From: CAZQAA01 sp964591255
GTDB lineage: Bacteria; Desulfobacterota; DSM-4660; Desulfatiglandales; Desulfatiglandaceae
Length of the DNA stretch: 13,365 bases
Reading direction: 5' to 3'
NCBI GenBank assembly: GCA_964591255.1
Contig: CAZQAA010000041.1
Coordinates: 1-13,365, forward strand
Numbering within the stretch: the first letter of the stretch is position 1; every line of letters begins with the position of its first letter. The position numbers and the translations under genes were made by a program. Shown one piece after another: positions 1 to 6,816 of this stretch. The notes under the pieces were generated by a model. It was given only the letters and a program-made list of their open reading frames with translations. It was not told where the DNA came from and searched no databases.

Positions 1-294
1 CCCGAGGGAAAGGTCCTCACAATTCAGGGGGATGTGGGGGATTTCGCCGGTGCTGGCCTTGCAGGCGGCCGCCTGATTATCGAGGGAGCAGCAGGGAACT
101 GGTGCGGGACCGGTATGGCAAAGGGAAAGATCACAGTGGCCAAAGGCACCGGTAAGGACCTGGGAGAGTGGATGCAGGGAGGGGAAATCCATGTGGATGG
201 ACGGATATGGGGCCTGGCAAAAAATTGCGTTGCCGGCCGGATATACCATAAGGGGAAACTCATCTTTACAAACACGAGTGGTGAAACATCGTGA
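1..294 (+). CDS. GXGXG/FwdC-like repeat protein, 3' end only
   Basis: The reading frame is open from base 1, so only the C-terminal 97 residues are present; the gene starts outside the window. The protein is built of about 18-residue repeats rich in glycine, with the pattern G-x-x-G-x-x-x-G-x-x-M/L-x-x-G-x-[IL]-x-[IV]: GDVGDFAGAGLAGGRLIIEG, then GNWCGTGMAKGKITV, then KDLGEWMQGGEIHVDG. This is the right-handed beta-helix repeat found at the C terminus of glutamate synthase large subunit (GltB) and in formylmethanofuran dehydrogenase subunit C (FwdC/FmdC). The last repeat is degenerate and ends in KGKLIF plus a short polar tail. The stop overlaps the next gene's GTG by 4 bases (GTGA at 291-294), so the two are translationally coupled. 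Whether this is a stand-alone GXGXG protein or the end of a larger enzyme cannot be told from the fragment. The family-level call is fairly secure; the function is not. Confidence 0.7.
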   Translation, partial: PEGKVLTIQGDVGDFAGAGLAGGRLIIEGAAGNWCGTGMAKGKITVAKGTGKDLGEWMQGGEIHVDGRIWGLAKNCVAGRIYHKGKLIFTNTSGETS

Positions 295-1859
295 CATCAG
301 ACATAAGAGATATTTTAAGAGAAATATGGCCCAGGATCAGGGAAGATCATCTTTTTCCCGAGCTTCCGGCTCCTGATTTGGCTGAAGGAGATCAACATGT
401 GGGTCTGGATATCAACCGGAAAAAGATATTCATTTCAAAAAAATTTGTAGACAAGATGCGTGATGTGCTTGAGCCGCAAGAAGTCCTTGAGGGCCTTCTT
501 GACCATGCCATATCCCATTATCTCTATTGTCCTTGGGACTTCTCCACCCATCTCAGACTTTATGTGGAGGCGAAAAGGGTCCTTGGAGACAAGGAACGGG
601 CCCAGAAGGTGACAGATTATTTTATGGATATTGTTGCAGATACCCATTGTTTTAGCCGGAAAGAGACTCCTCTTCCCAAAGTCTATCGTCGTCTTAAGAG
701 ACAGCCTATGGATAGAGTTGTGCATGCCATGTACCAGAAAATATGGGGCATTGACCTTGGGGTAAAGGGATATGAGGATGTCTCCAGAAAGCTTTCACGG
801 CTCCCTTACCTGGATCGTAGTCGATGGGGGGAAAGCATCCGGCGGTTTGCCAGGGTAGTTCGTCCTGTCCTGGAAAGCGATGAAAGCCGTGATGAGGTGC
901 TGGGCCTGAGTGGAGGGGGGCGTCTGGATAGCCACAAGATTGAGCAATACACCCGGGAGGAGATCGAGCAAGGGCTTAAGGACCTGGCCCTTGATATGGA
1001 TGGGCCATCTGAATTCAGGGAGATAGTCCAGGATTTTGAAGATGAAATCCTGAATGCCCTCCAGTCCAGAGATGATGCCATGGGCCGTGGGCAGGGACAT
1101 GCTATTGATGCAGATATTTTTTACTATATGAAGCTTGCTGAGAGACATGCCCTTCCCGTGCGCAAGACCCCTATGAAAAAAAGTGGAGCGCTTTATCCTC
1201 ATCATCATACTCCCTGGGAAGTGGGAGGACCCTTCCATGATATTGATCCGTGGACCAGCTTTGGAAAAATTATGCCCGGAATTACTCAGACATGGAAACG
1301 CCTGGAAGGAGAGGTCTTCGGCCGACAGGAAGATATACCGGACTGTATTGTCATTATAGATTCTTCCGGGAGCATGATAAACCCTCAAGACAGGTGTTCA
1401 TATGCCGTGCTGGGTGCAGCTTGCGCCGTTGACGCCTACTTGAGAAACGGTGCAAAGGTAGCTGCTTATAATTTTAGCGACGCCCAGGCGAATGGCCGGC
1501 AGATCACTCCATATTCACGCCACAGGCAAGATATATACAGGACCATATGCCGGTACTTTGGGGGAGGGACGCAACTCGATGTGGGAGACATCGAGGATCT
1601 TCAAACCGAAGATGCACCTGATATATTTCTTATTACAGACATGCAGATCACCAACCTTGAAATCCTGACCGATTATTTCAACGAATGCGAAAATCGTGTA
1701 ACAGCGGTACACATCGGCAACAACAAGCACGTGGAGGCATTCCGTCGTTCCGTGGCCCTGAACAAGAACATAGGGATCTATACCGTGGAAAAAGAGGAAC
1801 ATATTCCGAAAATCGTGCTTGGAAAGGTCCGCGAATACCTGTATACGGCAGATTCATAG
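291..1859 (+). CDS. VWA-domain protein with degenerate metallopeptidase-like N-terminal domain
   Basis: A soluble 522-residue protein without signal peptide or membrane segment. The C-terminal third is a von Willebrand factor A domain with a complete MIDAS: DSSGS at residues 357-361, the threonine in GGGTQL (T427) and the aspartate in FLITDMQI (D450), so it should bind Mg2+ and a partner protein. The N-terminal half carries DHAISHYLYCPWD around residues 71-83, spaced like the HExxH zinc motif of metallopeptidase-like domains fused to VWA, but the catalytic Glu position is Ala (H72, A73, H76). It is followed by an acidic helix, YFMDIVADTH, with D113 and D117. This suggests a zinc-binding but inactive peptidase fold, which is an inference. 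The start is GTG, chosen because it overlaps the upstream stop by 4 bases and precedes all conserved sequence. VWA proteins of this architecture often work with a MoxR-type AAA+ ATPase; none is visible here, but upstream sequence is missing. Confidence 0.8.
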   Translation: MTSDIRDILREIWPRIREDHLFPELPAPDLAEGDQHVGLDINRKKIFISKKFVDKMRDVLEPQEVLEGLLDHAISHYLYCPWDFSTHLRLYVEAKRVLGDKERAQKVTDYFMDIVADTHCFSRKETPLPKVYRRLKRQPMDRVVHAMYQKIWGIDLGVKGYEDVSRKLSRLPYLDRSRWGESIRRFARVVRPVLESDESRDEVLGLSGGGRLDSHKIEQYTREEIEQGLKDLALDMDGPSEFREIVQDFEDEILNALQSRDDAMGRGQGHAIDADIFYYMKLAERHALPVRKTPMKKSGALYPHHHTPWEVGGPFHDIDPWTSFGKIMPGITQTWKRLEGEVFGRQEDIPDCIVIIDSSGSMINPQDRCSYAVLGAACAVDAYLRNGAKVAAYNFSDAQANGRQITPYSRHRQDIYRTICRYFGGGTQLDVGDIEDLQTEDAPDIFLITDMQITNLEILTDYFNECENRVTAVHIGNNKHVEAFRRSVALNKNIGIYTVEKEEHIPKIVLGKVREYLYTADS

Positions 1860-1877
1860 CCGGGCCTTCTTTCTGCC

Positions 1878-1906
1878 TTGACATCTGGTCATACTAATAA
1901 CATAAA
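1878..1906 (+). promoter_or_regulatory. candidate sigma-70 promoter upstream of the CPBP protease gene
   Basis: A perfect -35 hexamer TTGACA at 1878-1883 is followed after 17 bases by CATAAA (1901-1906), a 4/6 match to the -10 consensus. It would start transcription near 1913 and give a leader of about 80 bases before the ATG at 1994. This is the only gap on this strand between the VWA gene and the protease gene, so a promoter is expected here. The -10 is weak and the region is AT-rich, which raises the chance of a fortuitous match. Confidence 0.35.
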
Positions 1907-1953
1907 AACACATTAATAATTTTTAATAACGAAGTTAACGCAGTTAATAAAGC

Positions 1954-1986
1954 TGATGGTGCCATTACAAAAATATGGAACCAGCA
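1954..1986. repeat. imperfect inverted repeat before the CPBP protease start
   Basis: The arms TGATGGTGCCAT (1954-1965) and ATGGAACCAGCA (1975-1986) pair at 10 of 12 positions around a 9-base AT-rich loop. The element ends 7 bases before the ATG at 1994, where the ribosome would load. That start has no clear Shine-Dalgarno, so as RNA the hairpin could limit translation, or as DNA it could be an operator. Neither is demonstrated. There is no T-run after it, so it does not look like a terminator. Confidence 0.35.
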
Positions 1987-1993
1987 TTGACAG

Positions 1994-2677
1994 ATGATAA
2001 GCTGTAAAGAGCGATTAAAGCGACTCTCAACCGCACCCTGGGTCCCCTATGTATTTCCATTCGTCATCTTTTTACTCCTGACCGGGCCTGTCCGCTTTTT
2101 TCCTGCCCTGGAACCGTTTCTATACATCGCCAAAACCGTAATAGTAGGGTCACTGCTCTGGTTCTGGCGTGATGCTTATGTGGGGGACTTTGCTTCCGGG
2201 TTGTCTTTCGGTGAGTGGATAACGTCGGTTTTCTGCGGTCTCCTGGTGCTGCTTATCTGGATCGCGCCGGAGGACTATCTGTTCCAGGTGGGTCAGAATT
2301 TCGGGTTTAATCCCTATGACATGGTTGGATCAAAAACGGCCGTCACGGGACTGATTATTGTACGCCTTATAGGCTCGTCAGTGGTGGTTCCCATCATGGA
2401 AGAGCTTTTCTGGCGTTCATTTTTTATGCGCTACCTTATCCACCCGAACTTTCGCTCCGTGCCCTTGGGCACCTTTACATGGTTTTCATTTGCCAGCGTG
2501 GCTGTCCTGTTCGGCCTTGAACACCACAGGGTAATTGTAGGCATTATTGCGGGAGTGATCTATAACCTGTTGCTGATCAGACAGAAGAAACTTAAAGGGG
2601 TCATACTGGCCCACGGGATCACCAACCTTGGTCTGGGGATATATGTTGTTTCAACCGGGAGCTGGATGTTTTGGTAA
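1994..2677 (+). CDS. CPBP family glutamic-type intramembrane protease, exosortase-associated type
   Basis: A 227-residue polytopic membrane protein of the CAAX-protease/bacteriocin-processing (CPBP, Rce1-like) superfamily, expected to cleave substrates within the inner membrane. All family motifs are present: EExxxR as E136-E137-L-F-W-R141, FxxxH as F173-G-L-E-H177, and HxxxN as H207-G-I-T-N211; E136 and the two histidines are the expected catalytic or metal-site residues. Hydrophobic segments lie at roughly residues 18-35, 42-57, 68-88, 112-131 and 160-190. Length and order resemble the CAAX-protease-related proteins of exosortase/PEP-CTERM loci (the TIGR03008-type family, recalled and not searched). 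The ATG at 1994 has no good Shine-Dalgarno. The stop overlaps the next gene's TTG start by 7 bases, so the two form one translational unit. The superfamily call is very secure, the exosortase link moderate. Confidence 0.85.
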   Translation: MISCKERLKRLSTAPWVPYVFPFVIFLLLTGPVRFFPALEPFLYIAKTVIVGSLLWFWRDAYVGDFASGLSFGEWITSVFCGLLVLLIWIAPEDYLFQVGQNFGFNPYDMVGSKTAVTGLIIVRLIGSSVVVPIMEELFWRSFFMRYLIHPNFRSVPLGTFTWFSFASVAVLFGLEHHRVIVGIIAGVIYNLLLIRQKKLKGVILAHGITNLGLGIYVVSTGSWMFW

Positions 2678-3939
2678 GAACTCTTTTGTCATGCCTTGGA
2701 ATATTTCTGTTTTGTCATGCCGTTTTTGGCTGTTTTTCCCCTCTCTTTGCCCTGAAGCCGGAAGAGGTCCTTGTCCTGGCTAACAGGAAAGTTCCGGCCG
2801 GCCTGGAGCTTGCCAGGTATTACATGGAAAAAAGGGGGATACCTTCGGATCATCTCCTGGAACTCCTGGTAACGGACGGGGAAGAATGCACCCGCAAAGC
2901 CTATGAAAAAAAGATAGCATCTCCTGTGCGGGAATATATCAAGAAGAGACCGGGTAAGGAAAAAATTTGCTGTCTATTGATCATGTATGGTCTTCCGCTC
3001 AAAATTGCTCCGCCTGAAATGGAGAGTGATGATATTCGGGAATACAAGCGGATAAAACGGAAGAAAAAGGAGTTGGAGGCCCGCCTTTCCGGTCTGGGAA
3101 CAGATCAGAAAAAAGAGCGTGAGGAAATCAAAGGTGAATTGACAAAGGTGAAAAACCGCATGAAATATCTGACAAAGACCGATCAGGGTGCATCCCTTGA
3201 CTCGGAGATTGCCCTGGTTCTTCAGGACGATTATCCCCTCAGCAGGTGGGTCCCCAATCCCTTTTTCGCCGGGTATCACAACACGCGGCTCATGAAAAAG
3301 AGGGATACCACACTTCTTGTATCACGTCTTGATGGCCCTTCTCCCTCGGTCGTCCGGCGGATCATTGATGATACCCTGGAGACCGAACGATACGGTTTGA
3401 AGGGAAAGGCCTATTTTGACGCCCGCTGGCCCCGTACCCGGGACAAGGCAGATGGCCGGGGAAGATCCGGATATCAGTTTTACGACACCTCCATTTACAT
3501 GGCCGCAGACATAGTAAAGAGAAAAAAAGTGATGCCGGTTATAGTCAATAACAAGCCTGGACTATTCAAGCCGGGAGAGTGTCCGGATGCTGCTCTATAC
3601 TGCGGATGGTACAGCCTGGGAAAGTATATGGACGCCTTTTCGTGGACAAAGGGATCGGTGGGATATCATATTGCCAGTGCCGAGTGCCGGACACTCAAGC
3701 GTCGAGGCAGCCAGGTCTGGTGCAAGAGGATGCTTGAAGAGGGAGTCGCCGCCACCCTTGGCCCGGTCAACGAACCATATGTCCAGGCCTTTCCTGTGCC
3801 CGAGCTTTTTTTCCGGTTTTTGCTTGACGGATACTGGACCCTTGCAGAATGCTATGCCCTCTCCAAACCTTTCTGGTCATGGCAGATGGTCCTGATCGGT
3901 GATCCCCTCTACCGGCCGTTCAAGCAGACCGGCATCTAA
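2671..3939 (+). CDS. TIGR03790-like exported protein of unknown function
   Basis: A 422-residue protein with an N-terminal export signal (MVRTLLSCLGIFLFCHAVFG, then CFSPLFA). A cysteine at residue 21 follows VFG, so a lipoprotein is conceivable, but the lipobox is poor. The opening of the mature part, EEVLVLANRKVPAGLELARY and then YMEKRGIP, is the characteristic start of the TIGR03790 family: a beta strand, then a step reading 'remained from the period when x was active, residue tract, GIP'. That family is of unknown biochemistry and is often found near exosortase loci (known of the family, recalled). Residues about 115-170 form a highly charged, lysine- and glutamate-rich helical insert, probably coiled coil. 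The C-terminal part contains GWYSLGKYMDAF, GSVGYHIASAE, a GVAATLGPVNEPY segment and the ending VLIGDPLYRPF, resembling caspase-like/gingipain-like C25 folds in pattern only. The start is TTG at 2671, supported by GGGAG at 2657-2661 nine bases upstream; TTG at 2686 is an alternative. Confidence 0.7.
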   Translation: MVRTLLSCLGIFLFCHAVFGCFSPLFALKPEEVLVLANRKVPAGLELARYYMEKRGIPSDHLLELLVTDGEECTRKAYEKKIASPVREYIKKRPGKEKICCLLIMYGLPLKIAPPEMESDDIREYKRIKRKKKELEARLSGLGTDQKKEREEIKGELTKVKNRMKYLTKTDQGASLDSEIALVLQDDYPLSRWVPNPFFAGYHNTRLMKKRDTTLLVSRLDGPSPSVVRRIIDDTLETERYGLKGKAYFDARWPRTRDKADGRGRSGYQFYDTSIYMAADIVKRKKVMPVIVNNKPGLFKPGECPDAALYCGWYSLGKYMDAFSWTKGSVGYHIASAECRTLKRRGSQVWCKRMLEEGVAATLGPVNEPYVQAFPVPELFFRFLLDGYWTLAECYALSKPFWSWQMVLIGDPLYRPFKQTGI

Positions 3940-3963
3940 AAAACAGCTTTGATATGAGGACAC

Positions 3964-5088
3964 TTATGATAGTGCCAATGACAGCACTTCTGATATATAA
4001 AATATGTCATTATCAGACAGGTGTTCACCCATGGGCAGGCTTATTATATGCCTTTGCAGCCTTTCCGAAACAGGAAAATCTCCCTTTTTGTAGCCAAGAC
4101 AGGCAAAGGCCCGGGTCAGGTGCAAGGGTTCCGGGTAGTGAATGCCATATTCCACCTGGTTTTTGTTGAAACAATCTATGACTTCTTTTCTGTCTTTGTT
4201 CACCTGTAATACGAACAGGTGAAACACGTGTTTGTTATAGGCATTTGCATTCGGCAACACTATCTTCTCCTCTTCTGCCAGTTTCTTCAATGCCTCAAAA
4301 TATAACTCCGCCGCCTTTCTCCTTTTACGGTTCCATTTTTCAAGAAATTTCAACTTGGTGCCAAGGACTGCCCCCTGGATCTCTTCCATTCGGAAATTTC
4401 CGCCTATCATCTCGTGCTGGTATTTTTTCTGTCCTCCATGGTTTCTGATCTTGTAAATTTTGTCTGCCAGATGTTCATTGTCAGTAACAATGGCGCCGCC
4501 TTCACCCCATGCGCCCAGATTCTTTCCCGGATAAAAGCTGAAACATCCCACATCTCCCATTGATCCTGATTTTTTCCCTTTGTATTCAGCTCCGTGTGCC
4601 TGGCATGCATCCTCTATTACATGGATGCCATGTTTTTTCGCTGTTTTTGTTATCTCATCCATATCTGCGCATTGGCCATAGAGATGAACAGGGATTATGG
4701 CCCTTGTATGTTCGGTGATTTTTTCTTCAATTTTGTCTGTCTCAATAAGATATGTGGAGGGATCGATATCTATGAACACCGGTGTGGCACCTAATATGGA
4801 AACAGCCTCTGCCGTGGCAATAAAGGTATTGACGGGGACCAGCACCTCGTCACCTGGCCCGATTCCTTCTGCCATCAAGGCTGTAATCAAGGCGCTGGTA
4901 CCGGAATCAACGCATATGCAATAATTGACATGAAGATATTCTGCAAATGCCTTTTCAAACTCATTCACATATTTTCCGCAGATGAAACCGGAGCTTTCGA
5001 AGATATGCCGGAGCTTCTCTGTTATTTCATCATGAACCAGGCTGTTCTGTCTTTTAAGGTCAAGAAAAGGTATTTTTTTTGTTTTCAT
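3964..5088 (-). CDS. DegT/DnrJ/EryC1/StrS family sugar aminotransferase
   Basis: A 374-residue PLP-dependent aminotransferase that would transfer an amino group, usually from glutamate, to a keto nucleotide sugar. Family signatures are present in order: IPFLDLKRQ at the N terminus, DSGTSALITAL (61-71) binding the cofactor phosphate, PVNTFIATAEA (85-95), PVHLYGQ (133-139), EDACQAHGA (159-167; D160 contacts the pyridine nitrogen), and the Schiff-base lysine in CFSFYPGKNLGAWGEGG (K189). The C-terminal HYPEPLHLTRAF, GYKKGDFPVSE and SLPMGEHL segments are typical of WbpE/QdtB/FdtB-like enzymes that aminate C3. Length is normal for the family. It is the last gene of the minus-strand operon, 33 bases after the methyltransferase gene, and faces the + strand TIGR03790-like gene tail to tail with only 24 bases between. 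I could not see a clear terminator hairpin in that gap. Exact substrate is inferred, not shown. Confidence 0.9.
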   Translation of the reverse strand: MKTKKIPFLDLKRQNSLVHDEITEKLRHIFESSGFICGKYVNEFEKAFAEYLHVNYCICVDSGTSALITALMAEGIGPGDEVLVPVNTFIATAEAVSILGATPVFIDIDPSTYLIETDKIEEKITEHTRAIIPVHLYGQCADMDEITKTAKKHGIHVIEDACQAHGAEYKGKKSGSMGDVGCFSFYPGKNLGAWGEGGAIVTDNEHLADKIYKIRNHGGQKKYQHEMIGGNFRMEEIQGAVLGTKLKFLEKWNRKRRKAAELYFEALKKLAEEEKIVLPNANAYNKHVFHLFVLQVNKDRKEVIDCFNKNQVEYGIHYPEPLHLTRAFACLGYKKGDFPVSERLQRHIISLPMGEHLSDNDIFYISEVLSLALS

Positions 5089-5121
5089 TTTCTGTTCCAG
5101 GATCTTTGTATGAAAAAGAGA

Positions 5122-5880
5122 TCATCTGTCTGATTTCTTCCTGGCTTCCAGGAAGATCTCGCACCCCATCTCCGGCAAGTATTTGATCATTTTTTCCAAA
5201 CCGCTTATGACATTTCTGTCGAGTATGTTTAACTTGATAAATCTGCCCATCTGTTCATTTGAGAAAGGCTTGATGAAGTATGTACCACAGGATAATACTT
5301 CAAACCCCGCATTTTTTACCATGTTAATCAATAGCGATTTGTCAAATTGCGTGTGCCTGTTAAACCTGATTTCGGCCTCTGATTTGTCATGAATATCCTT
5401 TACGATCCCCATCTCCAGTCCCAACAGCCTGTGAAAGGAAAACAGATTGGGGACATTGATGTGGATCACGGTGGATAATCCGCAGAGTTTGTAAAGGATA
5501 TTTAGCATCTTTTCCGGGTCTGGAACTTCATGCAGTAAGCTGCTGGCAATAATGAACTCATATGGAGAAACGCCGGATAGTTTCTCATATGCGTTTTCCA
5601 GGTAGTCCTGAACAAAATGAATTTTTGACTTCCCATCTGCATGCTTTCTGGCGTTTTCCATAAATCTTGGAGATGGTTCCACAAGGGTATAGGAGCTGAA
5701 GTCGCTAAAAAACATGAAAAGAGGCTCCAGCCCGCAGCCGATTTCCAGGATCCGGTCATGGTTATGTCTCTTCAACGATTCAATTATCTTGGCCCGTCTG
5801 ATTTTGATCAATACCAGTTCAAATGAATGGTCTGAATAGTTCTTTTCATATTCTTCAGAATATTTTTCTAAATAGTCCAT
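5122..5880 (-). CDS. class I SAM-dependent methyltransferase
   Basis: A 252-residue soluble protein with a Rossmann-type SAM-binding core. Motif I is ILEIGCG at residues 44-50 and the ribose-contacting acidic residue of the second strand is E69 in YTLVEPSPRF. A later strand, FIIASSLLHEVPDPEKML (about 109-127), fits motif post-II/III, where small-molecule and sugar methyltransferases often carry 'LLHEV'. The C-terminal part (KNAGFEVLSCGTYFIKPF) is the usual sheet-ending segment. No target specificity can be read. Context, between a propeller protein and a sugar aminotransferase in a glycan operon, suggests methylation of a sugar or a polysaccharide terminus. The start ATG at 5880 lies 18 bases after the previous stop and has no strong Shine-Dalgarno, so translation may depend on reinitiation. 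A related but different role (lipid or protein methylation) cannot be excluded. Confidence 0.85.
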   Translation of the reverse strand: MDYLEKYSEEYEKNYSDHSFELVLIKIRRAKIIESLKRHNHDRILEIGCGLEPLFMFFSDFSSYTLVEPSPRFMENARKHADGKSKIHFVQDYLENAYEKLSGVSPYEFIIASSLLHEVPDPEKMLNILYKLCGLSTVIHINVPNLFSFHRLLGLEMGIVKDIHDKSEAEIRFNRHTQFDKSLLINMVKNAGFEVLSCGTYFIKPFSNEQMGRFIKLNILDRNVISGLEKMIKYLPEMGCEIFLEARKKSDR

Positions 5881-5898
5881 AATAATTTCAGCAGGAAA

Positions 5899-6816
5899 TT
5901 ACTCATCCACCAGCTCAGCCAGACCAAAGCCTGTTTTTCCATGCTGGTTGCCGTTATAAAACATATACTTGGTTTCTCCAATCCTGATGATACAGGGGAA
6001 ACAGATCATTTCCGAATCCCAGCCATGTTCAGAGACATCTATGCCTGTTTCTTCATCCTTTCTGGTCCAGTCCACCCCGTTTTTTGATTCGGCATATCCT
6101 ATTCGATAGGGGCTTGACCTGGAACGGATGGAATACCACATTTTATAGATCCCTTTCTCCTTGATTACCCATGGTCTGCCAAAACCGAATTCCTTGTCAT
6201 CCTTAAAATTAAAACAGACAGGATTATCTGCAGACCAAACAACACCATCAGCCGATTCCGCATATCGAATCACGTAGGTGGGATACTTGGTCTCCCCGAG
6301 AGTTATCCATCCAAGGCCGGATACGTACCACATTTTATAAGTGTTGTGTTCCGCAAGGACTGATACGGCTGACCTCAGAAAAGGTTCATTAAAAGTCCTG
6401 TCCAATATGGGCACTCTTGAGACCTTTTCAAAGGTTTTTCCCCCGTCAGAACTTATGGCGAGTCCGCAGAAAAGCATATATGGAACCTGTTCAGCCCGCT
6501 GCCATCCAAAATAGTACAGATATTTTTTCCCATTCACATCCAGCAGACAGGAAGGGCTGACACCGCTGTCATCGAACAACCCCGGCTTACCTATATCCAA
6601 AACAGGCTTTTTGGTAACATACAGTATCCTCTTTTTGTCACTGATATCCAGTTCAAGGTACCCGATTCTTCCAAATTGCCTCTCATCAAACGAGGAAAAA
6701 TAGATCCTTATACGCCCATTCTCCAAAACCTGGGCAGTTGGCAGGTATGCATATGTTTTTGCCCAGGGGAGTTTATCATCAGGATAAAAGATCAACCCCT
6801 TTTTTAGCCATTTCAT
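5899..6816 (-). CDS. cytoplasmic five-bladed beta-propeller, GH43/GH32/GH130-like
   Basis: A 305-residue protein with no signal peptide. Five blade starts are visible: LPTAQVL (25-31), DDSGVSPSCLL (82-92), NEPFLRSAVSVL (143-154), FGFGRPWVI (210-218) and DSEMICFPCII (267-277). Each is followed by an aromatic strand such as KYLYYFGW, YKMWYVSG, YKMWYSIR and KYMFYNGN, and by the strand IGYAESKNGVDW or its equivalent, the typical sialidase-like hairpin. This is the layout of the glycosidase/phosphorylase clans F, J and GH130. The acidic residues at D83, E144 and E269 sit where catalytic acids lie in those clans, but I cannot assign them. Cytoplasmic location within a biosynthetic operon argues against polymer degradation and for a role in a sugar intermediate, a phosphorylase-like step, or binding. 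It begins with ATG overlapping the acyltransferase stop by 4 bases (ATGA), with GGGA-type Shine-Dalgarno upstream. Confidence 0.7.
   Translation of the reverse strand: MKWLKKGLIFYPDDKLPWAKTYAYLPTAQVLENGRIRIYFSSFDERQFGRIGYLELDISDKKRILYVTKKPVLDIGKPGLFDDSGVSPSCLLDVNGKKYLYYFGWQRAEQVPYMLFCGLAISSDGGKTFEKVSRVPILDRTFNEPFLRSAVSVLAEHNTYKMWYVSGLGWITLGETKYPTYVIRYAESADGVVWSADNPVCFNFKDDKEFGFGRPWVIKEKGIYKMWYSIRSRSSPYRIGYAESKNGVDWTRKDEETGIDVSEHGWDSEMICFPCIIRIGETKYMFYNGNQHGKTGFGLAELVDE

Noticed and set aside
795..1388. 197-codon open frame on the minus strand inside the VWA gene
   Set aside because: It is antisense to a protein with a clear VWA MIDAS and good length; its translation has no recognisable domain.
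1847..1877. hairpin GGCAGA...TCTGCC after the VWA gene as a terminator
   Set aside because: Six pairs with a long loop and no following T-run; too weak to call.
3930..3985. bidirectional terminator between the convergent genes
   Set aside because: Only a 5-base AGTGC/GCACT pairing inside the aminotransferase end could be found, with no T-run of useful length, so no terminator is claimed.
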